From assembly GCF_026262505.1 (NCBI RefSeq), contig NC_067206.1, positions 16,140,641 to 16,204,640 of the forward strand: DNA of 64,000 nucleotides. The letters run 5' to 3'. Each line of letters starts with the position of its first letter. The stretch's first letter is position 1. Of the stretch, positions 54,361-64,000 are shown one piece after another. The stretch is from Trichomonas vaginalis G3 (lineage: Eukaryota; Parabasalia; Trichomonadida; Trichomonadidae). The notes beneath the pieces were generated by a model. That model saw only the letters and a list, made by a program, of their open reading frames with translations. It was not told where the DNA came from and searched no databases. Position numbers and translations under genes: made by a program.

Positions 54361-54747
54361 TTATTTCGTTCAGATTTCAGCCAAAGGCTAACAATTTTAA
54401 CAGATCCTTCATTTGCTAGAATACTATCGGTAATGACACTATTTTGTGTTTGTTATATCGGTTTAGTTATCTGAGTCGATATAGTTATCATAGAACAAGG
54501 ATTTAGTAAATGATATCGATGCTGTAATCCCTGTTTCTTTGTGAGTGATGATGTATGAGTACAAATGATGAGAAATGCACAAAAGTTATGCTTAGTATAC
54601 AATGTTGGTAAAAGTTATGCTTCGAAATCAATGACATTTGTGAGATGTACAGTCAGAAACTTACTCTATTGAAAGGATATTATGAGTTTAGCCATTTTAA
54701 TCAATTCTTTTGGAGATATTTTAATTTTAAGTTGGCATAATTTTTTA
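54361..54747. other. Spacer between the two head-to-head ankyrin genes
   Basis: No separate gene. It contains the upstream regions of both ankyrin copies. An in-frame ATG at 54682 would extend the forward protein by 22 hydrophobic residues, but family members start at MSDQ. Confidence 0.5.
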
Positions 54748-56373
54748 ATGTCAGATCAAGGCAGTCATCCAAACATATATAGTGGACTGCACAGTATGTC
54801 GAAATACTATATCGATTCATTTAATGCGTTGTATCAGCTAAAAACAGAAAATGAAGAAGAATTAAACTCGATTTACAAAATGATCAATACAAATTTGATC
54901 GATTCAAAGAATCATCTCCCAGAAACTATAATAAAAGATATTATTGATATCATTCCTTATAATAATCGCTATACAAAGTCATATTTATCTCTTGCCAAGC
55001 TCATATCTGATAATTATCAAGTCAAAGAAGTCCACAATGTTAAACTTATTTCAAACTTCCTGTTTTATAAAGAATACGGAATTAAATTAGACAAGTCTGT
55101 GGATTTCGAACAAATTAAATCAGAAAATCTCGATATTCATAAAGAAAATACAATTTACAGAGCAATTATGAATAATGACTTAGAAATATTCATTTCATTC
55201 ACTGAAAGAGAAGGATTTGATAAATATCAAATTCTTCAAAGCAATTTATATCCATATACTAAAGAAGGATATTCATTACTTGAATTATGTTGTTACCATG
55301 GAGCAGTTGATTGTTTCAAGTTTTTAAGAACAAAATTCAACTCAAGAATAACTGAAATATGTCTCCAATTTTCATTTTTAAGAGGAAATCAAGAGATCAT
55401 GAGTGAATGTTTAAAAAATAAAAAACCAGACAAAAAATGTATGGAATATGCGATTATTTCACACAACATTGATTTTGTTACATTCTTGGTGAATGAATAC
55501 GATTTAGAGATTGATTTACAATATTGCAGAAAATATAAAAATCTTGAATCATTTTTAGTTGTTTTAGATCAATCTAAATTTTTAATTAACTCTTTTATTA
55601 TATCACCGATGTTTAATATTCCATCCATTTGCCAATATTTCCTTTTACATGGTGTAGATATAAATGAAACAGATGATTATCAAAGAACTGCTCTTCATAG
55701 TGCAGTAGAATATAATAGTAAAGAAGCAGCCGAATTTCTTATTTCACATGGCGCAAATATCAATAAAAAAGATAAAGATAGGCAAACAGCTCTCCATTAT
55801 GCAGCTATTTTCAATAGTAAAGAAACAGCTGAACTTCTTATTTCACATGGTGCATATATCAATGAAAAAGACAAATGTAAGAAAACCGCTCTTCATAGTG
55901 CAGCAGAATATAATAGTAAAGAAATAGCGACACTTCTAATTTCCCACGGTGCAAATATCAATGAAAATGATAAATTTAGGAAAACTGCTCTCCGTTATGC
56001 AGCAGAAAGGAATACTAAAGAAATAGCTGAGCTTCTTATTTCACATGGTGCAAATATCAATAAAAAAGACAAATGTAAGAAAACCGCTCTTCATTATGCA
56101 GTTGAAAATAAGAGTAAAGAAATAGTCGAACTTCTAATTTCACATGGTGCAAATATCAATGAAAAAGATGAAAAAATGAAAACTGCTCTCCATTATGCAG
56201 CAGAAAAAAATAGTAAAGAAACTGCCGAACTTCTTATTTCACATGGTGCATATATCAATGAAGAAGATAATTATGGAAAAACAGCTCTGGAAATTGCAAG
56301 AGATCATGTTTGTACAGATACAGCCAAACTTCTTCTTTCACTTGGTGCAAAAGACAAACAAATGTTCATATGA
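54748..56373 (+). CDS. Trichomonad ankyrin-repeat protein, intact
   Basis: 541 residues from the MSDQGSHPNIY start, the usual N-terminus of this large trichomonad family. Residues about 1-290 form the conserved helical domain that Pfam calls a DUF3447-type region (ALYQLKTENEEELNSIYKM, IPYNNRYTKSYLSLAKLI, CCYHGAVDCFKFLRTKFNS). Residues about 300-535 hold seven ankyrin repeats of the form DRQTALHYAA..NSKETAELLISHGA.IN. Ankyrin repeats bind other proteins; no partner or location is known. Repeats 1-7 are very alike at DNA level, which favours unequal exchange. It is the only whole member of the family in the window; four other loci (22221, 52863, 56376/57985 and 60200/60484) are broken or partial. 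Confidence 0.9.
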   Translation: MSDQGSHPNIYSGLHSMSKYYIDSFNALYQLKTENEEELNSIYKMINTNLIDSKNHLPETIIKDIIDIIPYNNRYTKSYLSLAKLISDNYQVKEVHNVKLISNFLFYKEYGIKLDKSVDFEQIKSENLDIHKENTIYRAIMNNDLEIFISFTEREGFDKYQILQSNLYPYTKEGYSLLELCCYHGAVDCFKFLRTKFNSRITEICLQFSFLRGNQEIMSECLKNKKPDKKCMEYAIISHNIDFVTFLVNEYDLEIDLQYCRKYKNLESFLVVLDQSKFLINSFIISPMFNIPSICQYFLLHGVDINETDDYQRTALHSAVEYNSKEAAEFLISHGANINKKDKDRQTALHYAAIFNSKETAELLISHGAYINEKDKCKKTALHSAAEYNSKEIATLLISHGANINENDKFRKTALRYAAERNTKEIAELLISHGANINKKDKCKKTALHYAVENKSKEIVELLISHGANINEKDEKMKTALHYAAEKNSKETAELLISHGAYINEEDNYGKTALEIARDHVCTDTAKLLLSLGAKDKQMFI

Positions 56374-56375
56374 TC

Positions 56376-56450
56376 TTTATCAAATCCTTCTCTTTCAGTG
56401 AATGAGATAAACCTTTCTTTGTCATTATACATAAAAATCTTTAATTTGTT
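56376..56450 (-). pseudogene. Scrap of a reverse-strand ankyrin-family gene
   Basis: On the reverse strand this reads MYNDKERFISFTEREGFDKD, the segment that in the intact protein is MNNDLEIFISFTEREGFDKY. It abuts the end of the forward gene (stop at 56373). The rest of its gene is gone except for an N-terminal scrap at 57985-58015, beyond the mariner. Confidence 0.7.
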
Positions 56451-56672
56451 TAATGAATATGATGATATATATTCCCTTTTGATTTTTCATTTTATTTGAT
56501 AATTGCAAAAAAGAAAATCGATTAAATCACTGAATACCTGTTTTAGTCTATCAAATTTAATAATGGTAAGCATCAGATCAAATTGAGAGGGTAATCCTCC
56601 TCCTCTCAAAATTTAAATTTCATATGAAATGCGTTAACGAAGCATTCAAATTATTTTCATAATTTGTTTCTA
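56451..56672. other. Remnant sequence left of the mariner
   Basis: No gene. The words TTGAGAGGGTAA and AACGAAGCATT also occur near 58040-58100 on the other side of the mariner, so the flanks share old sequence, probably ankyrin-family upstream DNA. Confidence 0.4.
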
Positions 56673-57973
56673 TAGGGTGTCCAAAGGTGCGTTTAGCACA
56701 GCGCTCTATATGAGACTATTAAAGGAGATATATGCTGATTATAAATATATAATAAAAATATGAATATATGTATATGATGAGTATGTTGTATTTTGGCGCC
56801 ATGCCGGGATATAAAATGAATTTTGAGACAAGAGGCGGTTTCGCGGGAAATTTTGGCGGGATTTTTTCATTTTTTTAATGAATCATAAAGAAAACATCCT
56901 CGCTCTTGCAAAAAAATGCAAAGACTGTAAAAAAATCTACGAGACATTGGTAAAATGCTTCGGTATGGATGCTCCTAGCTATTCCACTGTAACGTATCAT
57001 GTTAGGATGTATCACTTCATGAACAAAAAGGCGCCCATCATAAAAATTGACAAAAAATCGCCGGATTAAAGAAAAATCAAAGCAATTCTTCAAGCGCTAG
57101 ATGAAGACCCAAGAGCATCACTCAGAAGGATAGAGGAGATGACAAAGATACCACATACACCAGTCAGTTATTATCTGCACAATTATTTGAACTACAAACT
57201 AGCGTATACACGTTGGGTTCCGCACAACCTTAATTCAGTTCAAAAAAAATCTAGAGTCCAATCTTCGAAAGAGCTCCTCTCTATATTGGGTGCGTATCAA
57301 TCCAAGAAGTTTCGCTTTTTAGTAACAGGGGACGAGTCTTGGTTTCAATATGCAACAGAAGCCAAAATCATGTGGATCCGGAAGGATGAAAATCCGCAAA
57401 CATTCCCGAAGAAAAAAATTGACACACCAATGATGATGTTGTCAGTTTTTGGGGCGTGAATGGCATCATCGCAATTGATATTCTTCAAAAACCTAATACG
57501 ATGAATGCTCAGTATCTAATTGACAATGTTCTTACTCAAATTATCAATTCTGATGAGTTTGAGAAATTCAAACAACAAAAACAAAAGTTTGCAATTCATT
57601 TTGATAATTCAAGAGTTCACAAAAGTCATAAGGTAATGAATTACTTGGTGGAAAACAATGTCAAAGTTGTTCCAAACCCAATTTATTCACCTGATATTGC
57701 ACCCTCTGACTTTTATTTATTCGGCACGCTAAAAAAGAGAGCTGAAGGACGCGAATTCGCGAGTCCAGATGATCTTGAAAATTTTGTAAGATAGCAATTT
57801 GAGCAATTTTCTCATGATGATTTAAAGCGTGTCTTTCAAGCCTGGATCGATCGCTGCGAACGCGTGATTGAATCCAATGGTGATTATATTTAAATAAACT
57901 TTATATATATGTAACTTGTTTATTTCTATTCGCAGTATTCAGGTTTGTGCTAAACACACCTTTGGACACCCTA
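56673..57973 (+). mobile_element. Mariner element, 1.3 kb (Tvmar-like)
   Basis: 1301 bp with 28-bp terminal inverted repeats TAGGGTGTCCAAAGGTGCGT... (56673-56700) and the mirror at 57946-57973, with one mismatch, flanked by TA on each side (56671-56672, 57974-57975). It encodes one mariner transposase with three disabling changes. Size, ends and protein match the mariner family known to be abundant in T. vaginalis (Tvmar1); the exact subfamily was not checked. Confidence 0.92.
56878..57893 (+). pseudogene. Mariner DD34D transposase, three disabling changes
   Basis: Cut-and-paste transposase. The N-terminal helix-turn-helix region (MNHKENILALAKKCKDCKKI) is followed by the catalytic domain: VTGDESWFQYA (first Asp), IHFDNSRVHKSH (second Asp) and YSPDIAPSDFYLFGTLKK (third Asp). 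Exactly 34 residues separate the last two Asp, so DD34D. Breaks: an in-frame TAA at 57067, a one-base loss in a T-run near 57450 that shifts the frame, and an in-frame TAG near 57792. The original stop is at 57891. The start at 56878 follows a T-rich tract. Total length fits the usual 340 residues. Confidence 0.92.
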
Positions 57974-57984
57974 TATTATTAATA

Positions 57985-58015
57985 ATTTGTTTGGATGAAT
58001 GTCTTGATCAATAAA
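57985..58015 (-). pseudogene. N-terminal scrap of an ankyrin-family gene
   Basis: Reverse complement reads FIDQDIHPNKL, the family's MSDQDIHPNKY start with a changed first residue. With the scrap at 56376-56450 it shows that the mariner landed within or beside an already decayed reverse-strand ankyrin gene. Confidence 0.55.
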
Positions 58016-58683
58016 TAAAAATTATTTCTAAATCGCATTTAAAAGATAACGAAGCATTTCATATTTTAAAATAATTTAAAATTTCATATTTTGAGAGGGT
58101 AAAATCAAATTTTAAATTTCATATTTTAAAATAATTTTAAAAATGACATATTTGCGTTTTACAATTTTTCATTAAATTTCATTAGACACTTATTATATTA
58201 GTTTTCATTAAAATTTAATTTACAAATATGTTATTGAATATGTCATATTCTTTCTCTTATTGAGTAACATTGCTACCATTGATTAGCTAGTAAAATCTGA
58301 ATAATATAGTTAATAGTGTATATGATTATAAATCTTTTAATGAAATATGAAGCATTGCAAAAAAATATTTGTTTAATAAGCATTTTAATATCTTTAACTT
58401 ACATGACTGAAACACATGTAGTATACTTGCACTGTCTTTATTGATCCGAACTCATTTGGATATTCATATTTCAAGGATGAATTTTGAGTCAAAGATCCTT
58501 TAAGATTGCTCAGAGCTTCTTCAATAACGTTACTTGCTTTAAATATAATGAATGAAACTAGTTTATCAAAAGATATAATTTATTAATTATAAAGATATCT
58601 TATATGACTGAATTACTCATAATCGTTGTTAAATGAAAGCTTAATATGACTTATATATCTGTACAACATATCAAAATAAGTAT
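58016..58683. other. Intergenic region before COG5
   Basis: About 670 bases, AT-rich, with repeated AAATTTCATATTTTAAAATA words near 58060-58140. No gene is seen. A weak initiator-like ATATCAAAATAAG lies 15 bases before the COG5 start. Confidence 0.5.
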
Positions 58684-60126
58684 ATGGATAAAGCGATTTC
58701 CGAGCTTGAGAATGGACAAATCGAGCCAATTAAATTTGCAGCGAAAGTTTGCGAACAAGGAAACTACCAAGAAGCACTTGATACAATTACAGCTCGCAAT
58801 CAGGCATTAGATCAAGAACTTCGAACAGCTGTTTGTGCAAACAGTGACGAATTGTTACAAAATGCAAGTGATGTCAAATTCTTACGCGATAGAGTTACAG
58901 CTTTGAAGTCGCAAATTACAAGAACTCGAAATGAAACTGAACAAATTGCATCATCCATCGTCAATCCTTTCAAAAGAGTACAAACAGCCGCAGAAAATCT
59001 TCAAAAATCATACATTATATGCAAAGTTTTACGAACACTCCAAAAATTCCTCGCTTTAGTCAGACAATCTGAAAAAATCACTCCTGTTACAGAAATTAAA
59101 GGATCAAGCAACGATATTCGCCGACTTTGTGAAATGTATTTAATTGCACAGAAAGGAGAATTGCAAGGAATCAATGCTTTCGAAATATTTTGGCAAAAAA
59201 TGAAACCATTATGCGATAACCTCATAAATGTAGCTACAGATCAATATTATAAAAGCATACAAACTTCTAATGTAACAGAAGCGAGTTCAGCTGCAGCAGT
59301 TTTTGATTTTTTAGAAAATCTTCAACAAATCTCGAACGAAGCATACCAGAAAGAAATAATTCGAATGAATGATACAATGAAAGAAAAACTGAAAGATGTC
59401 AATCAAAGACAAGCCAATTCTCTTCAAATTATTAAAGATACAATTTTAATTTTGCCAATTTACGCTTCAAGAGTCAATACGATCTACCAAACAATGTTAT
59501 CAAGGATAGCATTAGGAAAATCCAATTCTTATGACTTAAAACCTTTGGAACCTTTTCATATCGTTGAATCTTTTTCAACTTCATTCCAAAGCCAAATAGA
59601 AAGCATTGCAAGGAAATATCCAAAGATATCAACAGATATTTCTACAGAAATTCCTTCAATTAGACAAACTTTTGTTTCTGCAATTGATAGACTGCCAGAT
59701 TCGATAAATCGACAAGATTCTCTTACAGTTTTGTCATCATCGATTGTTCCCTTCCAGGATTCGTTCATTTCTACACTTGATAAAGAGATGAGACAAAAAT
59801 TATCACAATTATTAAATGGAAAGTCCGATGATTTGTCAATTCTTAAAGTGTTCTGTGATGACTTAAAGACTAAAATGCTTTCATACGATTCTGGACTTGT
59901 TTTGGCCTTGAAATCTCATATTATTAAATTAGCTTCAGATTATCAAGGTCTCAAAGCAAGAACTGGCCAGCAAATATCTATTGAAGCTATGAAACATTCT
60001 CCAGTCCTTTGTAAAGGCTTAGTTGAGATTTGCAACAAATTTTACCAGGATGAGTCTGCAAAAGAGGTTGAAAAGATACTGAATTCACTTCCACCACCAT
60101 CATCGCCTGCAAAAGGCAGACGTTAA
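58684..60126 (+). CDS. COG5: COG complex subunit 5 (COG5)
   Basis: Subunit of the conserved oligomeric Golgi complex, a tether for retrograde vesicles at the Golgi; COG5 sits in lobe B with COG6, COG7 and COG8. The N-terminal pattern is that of COG5: a coiled coil (LRDRVTALKSQITRTRNETE), then IASSIVNPFKRVQTAAENLQ, then YIICKVLRTLQKFLALVRQS, corresponding to the family's 'i.epy..i......L.rL...cdlLR.i.r.l.L.krL'. YLIAQKGELQGINAFE follows, matching the 'L.gI..ie' segment. At 480 residues it is shorter than the animal protein (about 840), as is usual for trichomonad vesicle-tether proteins. It ends in a Pro/Ser tail (PPPSSPAKGRR). The ORF is whole and intronless. Confidence 0.8.
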   Translation: MDKAISELENGQIEPIKFAAKVCEQGNYQEALDTITARNQALDQELRTAVCANSDELLQNASDVKFLRDRVTALKSQITRTRNETEQIASSIVNPFKRVQTAAENLQKSYIICKVLRTLQKFLALVRQSEKITPVTEIKGSSNDIRRLCEMYLIAQKGELQGINAFEIFWQKMKPLCDNLINVATDQYYKSIQTSNVTEASSAAAVFDFLENLQQISNEAYQKEIIRMNDTMKEKLKDVNQRQANSLQIIKDTILILPIYASRVNTIYQTMLSRIALGKSNSYDLKPLEPFHIVESFSTSFQSQIESIARKYPKISTDISTEIPSIRQTFVSAIDRLPDSINRQDSLTVLSSSIVPFQDSFISTLDKEMRQKLSQLLNGKSDDLSILKVFCDDLKTKMLSYDSGLVLALKSHIIKLASDYQGLKARTGQQISIEAMKHSPVLCKGLVEICNKFYQDESAKEVEKILNSLPPPSSPAKGRR

Positions 60127-60199
60127 TAAATGTTTTGTTTTATTTAGAAATAATTTTTTCATTATTTATTAATTTTTATTTTATTTTTAACTTATCAAA

Positions 60200-60330
60200 G
60201 ATACTACGGATGCAGATAAAAAAAACATTTCCAATCAGTTTTCCATCTGGGTCTTTTTCATTAATATTTGCACCATGCATAACTAGATATTCTGTTAATC
60301 CTATGTATATGAAAAGTGACGTTTTTTCCT
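60200..60330 (-). pseudogene. Ankyrin-repeat scrap
   Basis: Reverse strand reads LTEYLVMHGANINEKDPDGK, one ankyrin repeat of the trichomonad type. Isolated remnant; the rest continues, interrupted, at 60484-60790. Confidence 0.7.
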
Positions 60331-60440
60331 AGACGTGTGGATAAAGCAGTTTTTAGATCAAAAATTTTGCGCGAACGTGGAGCTCAGACCTCTCGCTTCG
60401 AAGGGTTCACGACAGTATCGTCATACAGTGTCTAATGCAT
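60331..60440. other. GC-richer patch between two ankyrin scraps
   Basis: CGCGAACGTGGAGCTCAGACCTCTCGCTTCGAAGGGTTCACGACAGTATCG-type sequence, clearly richer in G and C than its surroundings and not ankyrin coding. It could be part of an inserted element or a small RNA gene; no tRNA cloverleaf is evident. Confidence 0.4.
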
Positions 60441-60483
60441 ATGTTAATCCTTTTAATTCATTTTTTGTTCATCTTTTGCAAAT

Positions 60484-60790
60484 TTATATTGCACCATAAG
60501 AAATTAGAAGCTTTACTGTGTCTAAACGATCAAACTCTGCTGTTAAATGAAGAGCAGTTTTTCCATCTTTGTCTTTTTCATTAATTTTTAAACCATGTGA
60601 AATAAGAACTTCAAACGTTTCTTTATCATTACATTTTTCTGCTGCATAATGAAGAGCTGTTTTCCAATAATCATTTTTAATGTTGATATCTGCACCATGC
60701 ACAACAATAAGTTTAGCGATTTCCTTGACATTTTTATTATTGCAAATTGAAGAGCAGTTTCCTGGGGTCCTACGAGGTGAGGTGAAAAGA
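60484..60790 (-). pseudogene. Partial ankyrin-repeat gene
   Basis: Reverse-strand frame with about three repeats (KEIAKLIVVHGADINIKN, KTALHYAAEKCNDKETFEVL, KTALHLTAEFDRLDTVKLLI) ending in SYGAI and a stop. Similarity stops at its 5' side near 60770, where unrelated sequence begins that leads to the P4-ATPase-like gene. A truncated, probably dead copy. Confidence 0.75.
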
Positions 60791-60859
60791 GAAATTTTTA
60801 TACGTTTTTTTTGAAAAGAATCTGAGAGGCGCCACACGCCCATCAAAAATGCTTGAAAA

Positions 60860-63800
60860 ATGGATGAAACAAATTTAGCATTTTCATCTCATAGATCATT
60901 TTATCGTCCAAACCAACAATATGATGAAAATAACCCTTTTGATAATAGCCATGGTTTCGGAGAATTCATCCCATTTTACGTAAAAAGATGTTCTTCTCGA
61001 ATTTCTTTTGTATTTTATCTTTTAATTGTATTGATTCAGATCAGGTATAGCACCTCGTTGAATTTGTTTGTTACATTACCTCCTATTTTCTTATCAATTT
61101 TTAGTTCTGCATTATCATTTTATACAATGTTACGTAGAAAGAAAAAATTCATAAGACGTATCAACAGGCTAACTGTAGATGTTTTGAAAGGTTCGACGTT
61201 CTCTCCTACTACGTGGAATGATATACATCCAGGAGATATAATTCGATTAAAAAACGGTGATGTTGCGCCAGCAGATTTAATTGTTCTAAAAGCATCTAAT
61301 AGCATGCAATGCACAATTGATTTCTATCTAATTGACGGTTCTTCTCAACTTGCACCAAGATATGATCCAACTTTGTTAGATATTAAGTTTGATGGATCTA
61401 ATCCTACTATGAGAATAAACCTTACAAACATAAAGCGCGAATTTGTATCAGGAGCTGCAAATATCAAATCTTTTCTCCAATCTCATTTTGTTTTTTCGGC
61501 AGATCTCACTTATGAAGACAAAACTGTCCAAATTACAAACAAGTAATACATAGAAAGATACTGTACAATACACCACAGCGAAGAAGTCATTTGTGGAGTT
61601 GTTTATTCAGGAAAAAATTGCGTAACTGTTAATAACCCTCTTTTTACACAAAACTACACATATTTCGAGAAACTACTGAACAAAATCAACCTTTGGATGT
61701 TGATTTTCATTGTTTTTTTCGCATTAATTATGACAATTAAGTCAATTGGCTATTTTCATATGTCTAATCAATGGCCTTTTGCAGCAGGAATACGTATCAT
61801 CCCATATCTATTCCAGAACTTCATTAACTACGTAATTTTATTGCTTCCAATTTCTTTTCTTGAAATTTATCCATTTATTGACATTGTTGAGATATTTAAC
61901 TCTAATTTCATACGCAAACACTATAAGAAGACCTATATTCCTAATACAACGTGTTTATTTGACTTATCTCATATTATTTCTTTATTTGTCTCAAAATCAA
62001 TGCTCCTTGAGCCCAAACCATGTTTAAAGCGTATATACTTGAATGGTAACACGTATGGCCGGGATATTGCAATCCGAGAGCTTTCTCTCGCAATTCAAAA
62101 TAATCTTCTCGAAAACAGAACGATTATGAGACAATTTTATGATCCATCATTACATATATCCGAAGAAACGCGTATGTTCTTCTTACATCTCGCGCTTTGT
62201 CACTCTGCAACACTTATTGGGACAAAAGAGAAGTTTCGGTACGTTTCGAGGTACCCTGATGATGAACAGCTCCTCAAACTAGCTGCTAATGCTGGTTATA
62301 TGTTGATTAGTCGAAATCCAGAAAATTCTTATATATTAATAGGCGGAAAAACGTATTGTTTTACTACGAAACGTATGATTCATAGCTCTGTGAAGCACCC
62401 CCGTACATCGATTATTGTTGAAGATCAAGATGGAACAATAATTTTATTTTCACGAGCAAACTACAAATTGATGACTTCTATCATTGATAATTCTGATAGT
62501 CTCAACAACGTATATGAGAATTTCTACCAGGAGGGACTCCACGTTGAAATGTGCTCGTATAGAATTATTACGCAGAAGCAGTACAAGCGATTTGAGGAGA
62601 AAATTGGGGAGTTCGGAACGGAAAACACCGATCTCGTATATACGATTGTCGAAAATTTGGAGATGCACTCATCTCCTATCAGTTTAGTCGCATTTGAAGA
62701 CCAACCACGCGACGGAGTGCTTCCATTTTTAGCCAGATCGAAGAAAGCGTTCGATAACATTGTCCTTACCTCTCAAACGAAAGGAACATCTTTATTAATT
62801 TCTGCAACTTCACTTGGCATTGTCAAAACCAATCCAATTGTTGGTCTTATCAAAGGCAACACTCTTGAAGAAGTGGATACATCACTCTCTTTCTTGTTTG
62901 AGTCTCCGAAATACGAAGTAATCTGTTGACAAGGTTCCTGTGTAAAATTTTTGTACAAAACATGTCACAAAAATAGAGTTTTGTCACTTTTGAAAAATAC
63001 CAAGACGATAATTTTACAAAGAAGTGATTCATTCCAGAATTCTCTATTTATTCGATATATGCGTGAAATAATGACCAAAAATGTTCTTTCAATTGGCCAT
63101 TCAATTTACGATTTCGGATTTCTTTTGAATTTCAACTGTTCTGTATCGGTTTCCGCCCACGAAATCAAGCCATGTGATGTCAGCTGTGATGTTGTTACAA
63201 TGAACTTCGAAGACTTGAACAAAATAGTCTTCGTCGATGGAATGAAAATTCGAGAAAGATTTGATTTCTCATTAAATTTTGTTTTGATGAGAAACTGTTT
63301 TACAGCGTTTCTCCAGTATTGGTACAATATATACAACGCATGTTCAGCAACACCTTTGTTCTCTGAAGGACTTTTAACTTCATTTTTATGTTTCTTTTCT
63401 TTGATTCCAATTTTTTCGCTGTCACTTTTTAATGAAAAAAAGAAAAATGAAGAGTTTTTAGAACTACCTGAATATTACAAGGCATCTAATAATGTTGAAG
63501 TATATAAGAAGGACCTGATTATTAAGATTCTTTCGTGTTGTATTTCTTCTTTTTGTTTCTTGAAATTATCAAATTTAATTTTATCAAAAAGTCAAGAATT
63601 TTCAACTACTATCAGCTTGAACGTGTATTCATACACATTATCTATTTGTTTGATGTCTTTCTGTATAGGATCTGTAATTGCAAGTACTCATATTTGGTCT
63701 GGAATTCATTTGTTTTTAATTTTATCTTCTTTTGTTTTGTTTGTTACGTTTTTCATGATAAAAACAAGCAAAGAATCTGTTGGAAGGGAATTCAACGCTT

Positions 63801-64000
63801 TATTCGCTGCTTTCTCTTCTCCTATTATTCTTTTGTTTGTTTTCTTTTCTTTGATTTTGTCTTTATTTGTTCAATACAGTTATAATTTGATTTTCTCTCT
63901 GTTTTCTTCGCCTCTGAAGAAGGAAGAAGACAGTGAACAAGATATTTTAAGCTCAAGATTGAGGAATGACTCTGTATCTATATTTGATAACGTAGATGAT
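60860..64000 (+). pseudogene. P4-ATPase (flippase)-like gene with erased catalytic motifs and two in-frame stops
   Basis: Related to phospholipid-translocating P4-ATPases, which move lipids across membranes. One reading frame runs from ATG 60860 to the window end. It is interrupted only by TAA at 61544-61546 and TGA at 62927-62929; similarity continues across both in the same frame. Layout: N-terminal pair of membrane segments (residues 48-90); actuator domain with NGDVAPADLIVL (conserved) but DGSS where flippases have DGET (61334); third and fourth membrane segments; VSKSMLL where the phosphorylation motif SDKTGTLT belongs (61991-62008); a nucleotide-binding domain; IGHSIYDF where IGDGANDV belongs (about 63092-63115); VDGMKIRER for the usual 'HG.W.Y.R'; then the C-terminal membrane segments. 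Continues beyond 64000. It is either a pseudogene or a pseudoenzyme with real stops to explain. Confidence 0.8.

Noticed and set aside
54682-54747. Upstream ATG of the intact ankyrin gene (22 extra residues)
   Set aside because: Family members begin at MSDQ, and the extra residues are hydrophobic and unconserved.
61536-61560. Tiny intron spanning the first stop of the flippase-like gene (GTAATACATAG)
   Set aside because: It lacks the extended trichomonad 5' (GTAYGT) and 3' (ACTAACACACAG) splice signals and is far too short.
1-64000. tRNA or rRNA genes
   Set aside because: No cloverleaf with a GGTTCGAAT-type T-loop or rRNA core sequence was noticed on either strand by eye; this is not a substitute for a dedicated scan.

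Overview
The window looks like nuclear DNA of the parabasalid parasite Trichomonas vaginalis or a very close relative. It is AT-rich, and the host genes appear intronless and closely packed. Several start codons follow a TCA(+1)-type initiator at short distance. There are several copies of the trichomonad ankyrin family whose N-termini carry the SDQ/HPNKY and YNNRYTKSYL signatures. It also holds mobile elements typical of that genome: Mutator-like elements, a mariner and a Maverick/Polinton. This is inference from sequence recognition; no search was run.

Region 1-17.2 kb is a nest of DNA transposons. A 13.9 kb Mutator-like element (1-13934, 300 bp terminal inverted repeats) carries a transposase gene swollen by 113 units of a 48-bp minisatellite. 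A second element (10918-12887) has inserted into the 3' part of that gene with a 10-bp target duplication. Its interior is a back-to-back array of perfect and near-perfect hairpins. Two decayed transposases of another family follow (14.66-15.77 kb and 16.46-17.2 kb).

Region 17.2-22.9 kb is mostly non-coding with hairpins. It holds one clear host gene, an inositol-tetrakisphosphate 1-kinase-like enzyme, and an ankyrin gene broken by one stop.

Region 22.946-46.604 kb is a full-length Maverick/Polinton: AG...CT ends, 261-bp inverted repeats that read as identical, and a 6-bp target duplication ATTATG. Its parts are a protein-primed-type DNA polymerase B with an HNH module, integrase, a KilA-N protein, a PrimPol/superfamily 3 helicase, a phage-like fibre, a packaging ATPase, a probable major capsid protein, small amphipathic proteins and several unknown genes. 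About fifteen breaks are spread over its genes, so this copy is a fossil even though its ends look young. A 2.0 kb hairpin-array element sits inside its right-end gene.

Region 46.6-64 kb is a denser host segment. It holds a small coiled-coil protein, RNA polymerase III subunit RPC3, an importin-beta-like karyopherin, a broken and an intact ankyrin protein, a decayed mariner lying between two ankyrin scraps, COG5 of the conserved oligomeric Golgi complex, more ankyrin scraps, and a P4-ATPase-like gene that runs off the window. That last gene has lost its catalytic motifs and carries two in-frame stops.

The most unusual signals are the two related hairpin arrays, the composite phage-like fibre of the Maverick, the 113-unit repeat inside a transposase, a start-site signature shared by nearly all Maverick genes but not by host genes, and the catalytically erased flippase-like gene.
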